Below, in pieces: positions 7,180-13,849 of a stretch of DNA of 24,470 nt. The DNA comes from EX4484-217-1 sp964496035. GTDB lineage: Archaea; Thermoproteota; Thermoprotei_A; EX4484-217-1. Location: contig CAZBXI010000019.1 in NCBI GenBank assembly GCA_964496035.1, forward strand, positions 1-24,470, in the 5' to 3' direction. Within the stretch, counting starts at the first letter, position 1; each line of letters starts with the position of its first letter. A program made the position numbers and the translations under genes. A model generated the notes under the pieces. The model saw only the letters and a program-made list of their open reading frames with translations. It searched no databases and was not told the origin of the DNA.

Positions 7180-9306
7180 CTATTGTGATATTAATGATAG
7201 AGGGTCTAAAATCAAACACACTTTTCCATCACCTAATATTGTGGCTCCTGAAAGTCCTTTTACACGTGCTAGTAACTTACTTAGAGGCTTTACAACGATA
7301 TCTTCTTGACCTAATATTTCATCTACAGCTAAAGCTATTAACTTTCCACGTCTCTCAATTATTACGGCATATCTTTTCTCTCTACTACCGTTTATATTCA
7401 ATAGTTTTGATAAGTCATGAACTGGCAGTATCTTGTCTTGATACTGAATTATATTAGCTAATCCAATATCGCTTTTTCTTTCTAGCTTAGCTGTTGTTAC
7501 TACATTGGTTATCGGAATAGCGTAGGGTATACCATTTAGCTTTACTAGTAAGGCTCTTAAAGTTGCCATGCTAACCGGTATCTTAAGTATAAATTTAGTT
7601 TCTAAATCGATTTTACTGTATATTTCTAGCGTACCTCCTAATGCTTCAATAGCCTTCTTAACCATGTCCAGGCCGCGGTATTCGCCATTTTTAAGCGAAA
7701 AGCCTGGCAATGTCATTAGCATTAATGCTTCATCCTTACTTATTTTCTCAATGGTTGATGGAGGTACGAGACCTAGTTCAACTGCCCGTCTCTTCACTTC
7801 CTCATGGTCTATTCCTTTGCCGTCGGACTCTACAGTCAAGATAACATGGTTTCCTTCTCTTGTTGCTGAAACTTTTATAGTGCCTACGGAGGGTTTACCT
7901 TTCCTTATGCGTTCATTTGCTTGTTCAATATCATCTCTTATTAGGATCTCTATTAAGGAGAACAAGGGTTCCGCAAGATCCTCTAATACCTTTCTATCTA
8001 GCGCTATTTCTCCACCCTCGAAATACGCATCAATTTCCTTAGAGTACTTTTCAGCTTTTTCAGATATATACCTTGGAAGAGACCTAAATAAGTACTGAAG
8101 AGGAACAAGCCTCATTCTCATTACTTCATCTTGTAGTTCACTAACGAGTCTTTCGAAAGTTGTTAGAGTCTCTTTAATATCCGGTATATCGTATCTTGAT
8201 ATTATCGCGGCTAATCTACTTTTTACCAGAACAAGTTCGCCAACCATATTGAATAAGGCATCTAGTGTTTTAACATTAACTCTAACTTCCTCGAGTTTTT
8301 GAGTGCTATGTACTTTTTCAGGAGCTTTAGACTTTGTATCTTTTTCTTCAACTTTCTTTAACAAGTTTTCTATTTCAGATAGCTTATCTGCTGATGGATC
8401 TTTAGAACATGATATTTTATCTATGTGAACCTTTAACTCCTTGGGATCTATTTTAGATACTTCATAATGTTCTAAATCAGGTATTTCTTTTAAGATCTCT
8501 TCTAGCTCTTGAAGCTTCCTTATACCAGCCAATATGAACACATAGGGAATTTTCGCTTTAGAAGCATCTGGTCCGCTCGGTATTGTTTTTATTATTTCAC
8601 CTAACTCCCCTATTTTTTGAAGAGCAATGAAATACCTTAGTACAAACATGGGGGTCTTCTTGAATTTGAGAATTACTCTATATATTTGAAGATCCCGCGA
8701 GAGCGCTTCCGTAACTTTTCCCTTTTCCATTTCGCTTAATTTCATAAGTTCTTGGATGTAGCGAGAACTTATCTGAGTAGCGCTTTCCTCGCCCATTGCC
8801 TCCACATATTCTTCTACACTACTTGGCAATGGTTTTTCCCCAGCTTCTATAGAAGCCGGTTTCTTTTCTTCTAGAGTTTTACTTGGTTGCTTCTTTAAGT
8901 TGTTCTTTACTTCTTCTAGTTTTCTTAGTACATCGCTTATGTCAGTTTTTTCGATATTCTCTAACTCTTCAGACTCTAAAGTAGTCACAATGCTGTTTAG
9001 CTTATCTACAACCTCATATAGTAGTTGAGCTACATCTTTACCTATACGTAACTCTTGTTTTCTAATTGCTGTAAGAACGTCCTCAGTTTTATGTGCCAGA
9101 AGGGAGATGGTATTAAGTCCTATCATAGCTGCATTTCCTTTAATACTATGCATGAGTCTTATAGCTTCATCTACTAGCTTTAAAGCTGTTTTATCTGCTT
9201 CTTTCAACTTGCTTAATTTAGATATAATTTCACTTAGAATATCTAAATATTCTTTTGTCTCACCTATAAATAGGTCTAGATATTCTTTATCTATACTTTT
9301 ACCCAT
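7180..9306 (-). CDS. cheA: CheA-like histidine protein with degenerate ATP-binding domain (pseudokinase)
   Basis: The 708-residue protein (ATG 9306; AGGTG upstream, preferred to GTG 9318) has the full CheA architecture. P1 (1-130) carries the phospho-acceptor His53 in MHSIKGNAAMIGL. A P2-like CheY/CheB docking domain is at about 205-290. P3 (340-415) contains the LFNMVGELVLVKSRL and MRMRLVPL helices. P4 spans about 420-580 and P5 583-708. P4 is damaged at every nucleotide box: the N box HLxRNAxDHG reads SLIEILIRDD (450-459, Asn to Ile454), G1 DDGRG reads SDGKG (494-498, first Asp lost), and the GRGVG glycines of G2 are missing within a deletion of about six residues (NGEYRGLD, 540-547). The frame is intact and flanking P4 blocks are well kept, so this looks like evolved loss, not sequencing error. 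It should be unable to autophosphorylate but able to receive phosphate at His53. Confidence 0.93.
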   Translation of the reverse strand: MGKSIDKEYLDLFIGETKEYLDILSEIISKLSKLKEADKTALKLVDEAIRLMHSIKGNAAMIGLNTISLLAHKTEDVLTAIRKQELRIGKDVAQLLYEVVDKLNSIVTTLESEELENIEKTDISDVLRKLEEVKNNLKKQPSKTLEEKKPASIEAGEKPLPSSVEEYVEAMGEESATQISSRYIQELMKLSEMEKGKVTEALSRDLQIYRVILKFKKTPMFVLRYFIALQKIGELGEIIKTIPSGPDASKAKIPYVFILAGIRKLQELEEILKEIPDLEHYEVSKIDPKELKVHIDKISCSKDPSADKLSEIENLLKKVEEKDTKSKAPEKVHSTQKLEEVRVNVKTLDALFNMVGELVLVKSRLAAIISRYDIPDIKETLTTFERLVSELQDEVMRMRLVPLQYLFRSLPRYISEKAEKYSKEIDAYFEGGEIALDRKVLEDLAEPLFSLIEILIRDDIEQANERIRKGKPSVGTIKVSATREGNHVILTVESDGKGIDHEEVKRRAVELGLVPPSTIEKISKDEALMLMTLPGFSLKNGEYRGLDMVKKAIEALGGTLEIYSKIDLETKFILKIPVSMATLRALLVKLNGIPYAIPITNVVTTAKLERKSDIGLANIIQYQDKILPVHDLSKLLNINGSREKRYAVIIERRGKLIALAVDEILGQEDIVVKPLSKLLARVKGLSGATILGDGKVCLILDPLSLISQ

Positions 9307-10430
9307 TTTACGGAACACCTCTTAGCTTTTATTTCTAAAATATGGTTTATTTTATCACCAATTTCATCCATAGGTAAAACTTCATCTACTAAACCTTGTT
9401 CGATGACGGATTTGGGCATGCCCCACACAATACTTGTCTGTTCATCTTGTGCGATAACGTAGCCTCCGGCCTTCTTTATTTCTCTAGCTCCCTCAGTACC
9501 ATCACAACCCATGCCTGTAAGTACTACTGCTACTGTAGCAGGTCCCCATACTTTAGCTACAGACTTCATTGTTATATCGGCAGCAGGTCTTACACCATGT
9601 ACTTTAGGCCCTTTATCCAATTCTATAATGGGCTTTCCTCGCTTTATCCTCACTAACATATGATAGTCTCCAGGGGCTACGTATCCATGTCCTGAAAGAA
9701 TAGTATCGCCATTTTCAGCTTCTTTGATAACTATTTGTGAAAACCTATCAAGTCTTTCAGCTAGAGTTTTTGTAAACAAGGGAGGCATGTGCTGAACTAT
9801 AAGAGTTGCAGAAGGAAGTGTTGCTGATATTTTAGGAACTATCTTCATTAGAGTTAGAGGACCGCCAGTAGATGAAGCTATTACCGAAACAAGAGAAGCA
9901 GGAACCTCTATTGCTCTCTCTAACTTAGGCTTTTTAAATACAGGCTTAAACTCTTTTAAAGGTCTAGTTGTCTGTACTTTAGATATTTGTCTTAAGATTA
10001 ATTTTGCGGAGCCTAGTCTGGCAAGTATTTTTACCTTCTTAACTAATTCGCGAGAAAGCTCACCCAGATCTTTTATGATAGGTAAGTTTCCTGGTTTAGG
10101 AATTATTTCTAGGGCCCCTGCCTCTATAGCGTCAAGAGCTGCCTTTGATCCTTCATATGTTATTGAACTGAATACTATTATGGGCATAGGTTTGTGCTTC
10201 ATAATTTCCCTTATTGCTGTGATACCGTCCATTTTAGGCATAACAACATCCATTATAATAACATCAGGTTCAAGGCTTAAAGCTAGATCTACAGCTTCCA
10301 TACCGTTTCTAGCTTCACCAATAACTTTAATTGAACTGTCAACCTCTAAAGCATCTCTTAAAACTCTTCTAGTGAGAAGAGAATCGTCAGCAATAAGTAC
10401 TCTTATTTTTTCTCTGCTACTTTTCAGCAA
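9291..10430 (-). CDS. cheB: Chemotaxis response regulator protein-glutamate methylesterase CheB
   Basis: CheB removes methyl groups (and can deamidate) from receptors once its receiver domain is phosphorylated by CheA. The 379-residue protein has a receiver (9-130) with DD15-16, phospho-acceptor Asp61 in IIMDVVMPKMDG and Lys112 in IIPKPG, a charged linker (about 145-180), and the methylesterase domain with Ser187 in ASSTGGP, His214 in VQHMPP and Asp310 in TGMGCDG, matching the Ser-His-Asp triad. It starts with TTG at 10430 inside the end of cheY (14-base overlap), preceded at good spacing by GAGGTGAT, itself part of the cheY coding sequence. Its stop overlaps the cheA start by 16 bases, suggesting translational coupling. 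Confidence 0.96.
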   Translation of the reverse strand: MLKSSREKIRVLIADDSLLTRRVLRDALEVDSSIKVIGEARNGMEAVDLALSLEPDVIIMDVVMPKMDGITAIREIMKHKPMPIIVFSSITYEGSKAALDAIEAGALEIIPKPGNLPIIKDLGELSRELVKKVKILARLGSAKLILRQISKVQTTRPLKEFKPVFKKPKLERAIEVPASLVSVIASSTGGPLTLMKIVPKISATLPSATLIVQHMPPLFTKTLAERLDRFSQIVIKEAENGDTILSGHGYVAPGDYHMLVRIKRGKPIIELDKGPKVHGVRPAADITMKSVAKVWGPATVAVVLTGMGCDGTEGAREIKKAGGYVIAQDEQTSIVWGMPKSVIEQGLVDEVLPMDEIGDKINHILEIKAKRCSVKWVKV

Positions 10431-10779
10431 TATCCTTTATCACCTCTACTAATCTTTGAAGTTTAAATGGTTTGGAAAGATACGCTACAACGCCTAAGTT
10501 TTTTGCTGCGTTTAATGCCCACCTCTGATTTATTGCTGTAAGCACTACTACCTTAGGATTTAGTCCAAGTTCAACTATGTTTTTTAAAGCTGTTAATCCA
10601 TCCATGTTAGGCATGTTTATGTCCATGATTATGAGTTCGGGTTTTATTTTCTTTGCAAGCTCTATAACCTCCCTACCGTCTGCTGCTTCGTAAATTTCGC
10701 TTGCTCCTAGGGATTCAACGACTTTCCTAACGATTTTTCTCATAAACTTAGAATCGTCAGCAATAATTATTCTTCTCAT
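10417..10779 (-). CDS. cheY: Chemotaxis response regulator CheY
   Basis: CheY is the diffusible output of the pathway; phosphorylated on Asp53 it controls motor switching, in archaea usually through CheF and ArlC/D/E. All 120 residues form a single receiver domain: Asp8/Asp9 (IIIADDS), Asp53 (IIMDINMPNMDG), Thr81 (VVLTA) and Lys103 (LSKPF). No output domain is attached. The ATG at 10779 follows the MinD-like stop by five bases, and its last codons overlap cheB. No CheF-like gene is in the window, so the link to the motor is either encoded elsewhere or made directly. Confidence 0.96.
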   Translation of the reverse strand: MRRIIIADDSKFMRKIVRKVVESLGASEIYEAADGREVIELAKKIKPELIIMDINMPNMDGLTALKNIVELGLNPKVVVLTAINQRWALNAAKNLGVVAYLSKPFKLQRLVEVIKDIAEK

Positions 10780-10784
10780 GATCT

Positions 10785-11546
10785 TTACCCTAGGTTCTTT
10801 ATTATGAAATCGGCGATTGCTTTAATTCTCATAGTATACGGATGCTTAGGATGCTTTAGAATAAAGACTCCTCGACTTCTGTGCTGAAGGATTTCAGGGT
10901 AAAATGGAACAACGCCTACTACTGGTACGCCTAACAGCCTACTTACTTCCACCTGCAATTCAGGTACGTCGGCCATGCTCGGCGGAACCATGTTGAGTAT
11001 CACGTAGCTTGTCTTGTTGAACTTTGAGAGAACTTGGGCAGTCACGTATGTTCCGGTAATGTCCTGTTTATCCATTCTCATAAGCATGAATGATATGTCG
11101 CTTGAAAGTACGGCTAAGAGAGTATCTTCGTTAAGACCAGGGTGCGTATCAAAGAACACGAAATCGACGTCGTAAGCTTCGGCAAGATGTTTTGCTACTT
11201 CTTTAAAAAACCTCTCAGAATATCCATCGCGCATTAGTTTCGCTATATCTTCAGGCTTCATGCTGGCTCCTAGAAAGTACAGTTTACCTCTCGGCAATCC
11301 CAGTTGGTTTGTGAGATCAACAACAACGTCCTCTAGGGGTGTTTTACCGTAAATATAGTCGTTTAGTGTAGCTTTCATTTGCGTTTGACTTACTTGATAT
11401 ATTACGTGAAGGCCTGGACTGGTTAAGTCTAGGTCTATTGTAGCTACGTTTTTGTTGTATAGGGTTAACATTACTGCTAGATTTGCTGTTGTTGTCGACT
11501 TACCTGTTCCTCCTCTATAGGAATGTATAGAAAAACTTACAGGCAT
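10785..11546 (-). CDS. MinD/ParA-family ATPase, probable positioning factor for the chemosensory array
   Basis: MinD/ParA ATPases dimerise around ATP and position cellular cargo; Haloferax MinD4 influences polar placement of archaella and chemosensory arrays. The 253-residue protein has the deviant Walker A YRGGTGKSTT (10-19), where the signature lysine of KGGxGK[S/T] is Arg11 while the P-loop Lys16 is kept, then ATIDLDLTSPGLH as switch I and FFFDTHPGL as Walker B-like segment. I see no obvious amphipathic membrane-targeting helix at the C-terminus, so it may bind a protein or DNA. GGTGAT lies five bases before the ATG at 11546. Its place between a coiled-coil protein and cheY in a che operon supports array positioning; that role is inference. 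Confidence 0.85.
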   Translation of the reverse strand: MPVSFSIHSYRGGTGKSTTTANLAVMLTLYNKNVATIDLDLTSPGLHVIYQVSQTQMKATLNDYIYGKTPLEDVVVDLTNQLGLPRGKLYFLGASMKPEDIAKLMRDGYSERFFKEVAKHLAEAYDVDFVFFDTHPGLNEDTLLAVLSSDISFMLMRMDKQDITGTYVTAQVLSKFNKTSYVILNMVPPSMADVPELQVEVSRLLGVPVVGVVPFYPEILQHRSRGVFILKHPKHPYTMRIKAIADFIIKNLG

Positions 11547-11561
11547 GGTTCATCACCAGCT

Positions 11562-11774
11562 TTAATCTAAAAGCTCTTCTAACCTCTTCAACCTATTTTC
11601 TAAATCATCTAAACGGTTCATGATCTCCTCTAATTTCTGTTCGAAAGCTGAAACTCTTTTTTCAACGGTGCTCAAATCAGTTTGTACAGTGAAAAGGGCT
11701 TGGCTTATTTTTGCACGTAAGCTTGTCTCAGATTCGCTTCTTCCTGGTTTGAAAAAATGCCTTCTTGTACTCAT
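11562..11774 (-). CDS. Small coiled-coil protein upstream of MinD-like ATPase
   Basis: I do not recognise a family. The 70 residues begin with a basic, possibly disordered head (STRRHFFKPGRSESE), followed by a continuous helix with heptad-like leucines (residues about 18-70, ending in LEEIMNRLDDLENRLKRLEELL). It begins four bases after the upstream cheW stop, using ATG 11774 with GAGGGT before it (a GTG at 11777 is directly adjacent), and lies 15 bases before the MinD-like gene. The operon position suggests an adaptor between the ATPase and the array, similar in logic to bacterial ParP, but no homology is claimed. Confidence 0.75.
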   Translation of the reverse strand: MSTRRHFFKPGRSESETSLRAKISQALFTVQTDLSTVEKRVSAFEQKLEEIMNRLDDLENRLKRLEELLD

Positions 11775-11776
11775 CA

Positions 11777-12232
11777 CTAACCCTCTTCGTTACTTAAGTT
11801 AAGTTCGTGAATAAGTTGTGGGAAGTTTAATACGATATATATTTGACCATCATTGGTCTTTATCACGCCCTCAATAACGCTATCTGATGCTGGCATTAGT
11901 TTTTCTATGTCCGAGGATTTTATCCTTAAAACACCAAGTACATTATCGACAATAAAGCCTACATCTTTATGATTGCTTAAGCTGAAAATCAATACCTTTC
12001 TTTTATTATTGCTTGCTGCGTCGTAGGCTACACCAAGAAAGGAAGCTAAATTTATCAGGGTAACTATTTTACCGCGTAAATTCATAATGCCCTCTATGTG
12101 TGCTGGCATTCTAGGTACGCGTACGAGCTTCTTCAGGCTTATAACTTCGTTTACATGTTTAACGTTTACTGCGTATACATTTTCGCCTAGTTTAAATGTT
12201 ATAAGTTGAAGTTCATTATTGCTATCTTTCAT
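11777..12232 (-). CDS. cheW: Chemotaxis coupling protein CheW (copy 2)
   Basis: This second CheW has 151 residues with the family pattern LQLITFKLGENVYAVNVKHVNEV, VPRMPAHIEGIMNLRGKIVTLINL and a mid-domain VGFIVDNVLGV, followed by a C-terminal strand IYIVLNF. It is clearly distinct in sequence from the copy at 6732-7160. It starts at ATG 12232 with GGTGG directly upstream, one base after the preceding stop. Being near the divergent short cheA, it may couple that kinase to the receptor, whereas the other CheW lies next to the long CheA; this division is inference. Confidence 0.94.
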   Translation of the reverse strand: MKDSNNELQLITFKLGENVYAVNVKHVNEVISLKKLVRVPRMPAHIEGIMNLRGKIVTLINLASFLGVAYDAASNNKRKVLIFSLSNHKDVGFIVDNVLGVLRIKSSDIEKLMPASDSVIEGVIKTNDGQIYIVLNFPQLIHELNLSNEEG

Positions 12233-12233
12233 T

Positions 12234-12449
12234 CTACCACCTCTGTGTTTTTAATTCTAATTCTTTCAAGACCTTAGATGCTTCATCTAGATTGTGCACA
12301 ACAGTGGTTGCTAATTTCTCCGCTTTCTCAAAGTCCCCATTTTTAACGGCATTTAATGTTTTTTGAATTAAGAGTTTGGATTCAGCAATAAGCTTTCTTA
12401 AATTCTTCAATAACGTAGTTGCATTTACAACTTTACTCAAAGCTACCAC
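12234..12449 (-). CDS. Small helical protein, first gene of the che operon
   Basis: I do not recognise this 71-residue protein. It is predicted helical by eye, with repeated Lys/Leu heptad-like spacing and an internal turn at KNGDFEKAEK that resembles a TPR-type helix junction; it ends HNLDEASKVLKELELKTQRW. It could be mistaken for a histidine phosphotransfer domain, but the single His is not in an HxxKG context. The GTG start at 12449 has no clear ribosome site, as expected for a leaderless first gene. Tight coupling (one base) to cheW suggests a role in the chemosensory array. Confidence 0.7.
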   Translation of the reverse strand: MVALSKVVNATTLLKNLRKLIAESKLLIQKTLNAVKNGDFEKAEKLATTVVHNLDEASKVLKELELKTQRW

Positions 12450-12634
12450 TGAGTCTTCAATTATCCAGCAAGGAAAAATAAAATTAGGGTTACTTTTTCG
12501 CTGAAATACTTCCCTTCATTAGTAACGTTACATTTTTAGAAGACGTCGACTCTTTGTCGAAAAATACAACGTAAAATCGCTTATTCAGCTTTGTTACATA
12601 TTAGTTTTATAAGGCAGTTTTTTGTGGTCATGTA
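12450..12634. promoter_or_regulatory. Divergent promoter region between che operon and short cheA
   Basis: These 185 bases separate two divergent transcripts. On the plus strand a TATA-like TTTTATAA at 12605-12612 lies about 26 bases before the TTG of the short cheA, fitting a leaderless start. On the minus strand a T-rich TTTTATTTTT near 12476-12485 lies about 30 bases before the GTG of the first operon gene, again with no ribosome site. A GTCGAC hexamer lies at 12545-12550. Shared control of both CheA halves is inference. Confidence 0.5.
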
Positions 12635-13807
12635 TTGAGGCACTATACTTTGAGGAAAAAATTTAGAATAGTAACTATTAAGGTGGAGGAGCAGAGTGTT
12701 AATAAACTTTTTAACGTTGTTAGGCAGCTCTATCTGTTAAAAAATAGTTTGCTCTGCATCTCAGAAGAGGGACTACACAGCGATAAGAACTTAACAAAAA
12801 TTCTCATAGACCTTGAATGCATTCTAATATCAATATACAATGAGACTTTGCGTCTTAAGCTCATACCATTAAGTATGATTTTTAAGAAACTAGAGAAAAT
12901 GACCTATAGTTTAGCAAGGAAACTAGGAAAGAGAGTTAAAGTAGTTATTGAAGGTAGCGACATATATATTGATAGAAAATCTGTTGAATTACTAACAGAC
13001 CCTCTTATTCATTTAATTAGAAACGCTATCGACCACGGAATAGAAGAGCCTGAAGAGAGAATAAGGAAAGGAAAGAAGCCCGTAGGAGTAGTAAAAATTT
13101 ATGCGAGAAGAGAAGGCTCTATGATATCTATAGTTATTGAAGATGATGGAAGAGGCATAGACATAGAAAAGATTAAGAGAAAAGCTATCCGTAAACAGAT
13201 AATAACCCCTGAGGAAGCAAGTAAATTAACCTGGAACGACATAGTGAATATTCTCACTATGCCAGGGTTTTCCACTAAGGACAAAGTAACGGATATAAGT
13301 GGTAGAGGCGTAGGCATGGACATAGTTAAGCACAATATAGAGGTTTTAGGAGGTACCTTTGCCATTTCCAGCGAGAAAGACAAAGGCACACGCATTACAC
13401 TTAGAATTCCTTTAAGTTCCGCTATAATCAAGGCATTGATCGTTCAATGTGCTGGAGTCTACTATGCTATTCCACTACTAGCTGTAAATACCATTCAAAA
13501 AATTTCATCAACAATATCTTCTGACCGCGTGAAACCTGTAGTTTTAAGTAATGAAGTTGTCCCAGTGGCGGAAACGCTTCGTCCGAAAAAACCTAAATAC
13601 GTAATTATCGTCAACGCTTTAAAGAACAGAAAAGTAGGTCTTCTTGTAGACGAAATTGTTGGAGAAGAAAATATTCTAATAGAGACCCTACCTCCATCAT
13701 TACGTAGGCTCCTGCCCAAGTATATTAATGGTGTCTCTTTAATAGGAGGTAAAAGAATAGCCTTCTTAGTAAATAACTATGAATTATTTACGTCCTGTCA
13801 CAATTAA
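12635..13807 (+). CDS. Short CheA kinase: P3-P4-P5 only, intact ATPase, no histidine domain
   Basis: The 390-residue protein starts directly with the CheA dimerisation domain P3 (16-105; SVNKLFNVVRQLYLLKNSLL and TLRLKLIPL), then an intact HATPase P4 (106-262): N box HLIRNAIDHG (126-135, Asn130, His134), G1 DDGRG (170-174), F box PGFST (210-214) and G2 GRGVG (223-227). A CheW-like P5 follows (265-390; VYYAIPLLAV, KVGLLVDEIVGEENI). P1 with the phospho-acceptor His and P2 are absent, and the upstream DNA is a divergent promoter, so they were not merely missed. It should bind and hydrolyse ATP but needs another protein's histidine, most plausibly His53 of the long CheA. The TTG start at 12635 is about 26 bases after a TATA-like box, suggesting leaderless translation. 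Confidence 0.93.
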   Translation: MRHYTLRKKFRIVTIKVEEQSVNKLFNVVRQLYLLKNSLLCISEEGLHSDKNLTKILIDLECILISIYNETLRLKLIPLSMIFKKLEKMTYSLARKLGKRVKVVIEGSDIYIDRKSVELLTDPLIHLIRNAIDHGIEEPEERIRKGKKPVGVVKIYARREGSMISIVIEDDGRGIDIEKIKRKAIRKQIITPEEASKLTWNDIVNILTMPGFSTKDKVTDISGRGVGMDIVKHNIEVLGGTFAISSEKDKGTRITLRIPLSSAIIKALIVQCAGVYYAIPLLAVNTIQKISSTISSDRVKPVVLSNEVVPVAETLRPKKPKYVIIVNALKNRKVGLLVDEIVGEENILIETLPPSLRRLLPKYINGVSLIGGKRIAFLVNNYELFTSCHN

Positions 13808-13849
13808 AGGTTATTAATTATGGTGAGTTTCTGCAGTAATACTCTAGCC

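Noticed and set aside
7180..9306. The loss of ATPase boxes in the long CheA as a frameshift or assembly error.
   Set aside because: The frame is open throughout, residues between the lost boxes align well with normal P4, and P5 is intact; only the specific nucleotide-contacting sites are changed.
12234..12449. The small helical protein as a free histidine phosphotransfer domain.
   Set aside because: Its only histidine is in VVHNLDEAS, lacking the HxxKG pattern, so there is no support for phosphotransfer.
12450..12634. A hidden histidine domain for the short CheA upstream of its TTG.
   Set aside because: The in-frame open stretch reaches only to about 12605 and the divergent operon gene starts at 12449, so there is no room for a P1 domain.
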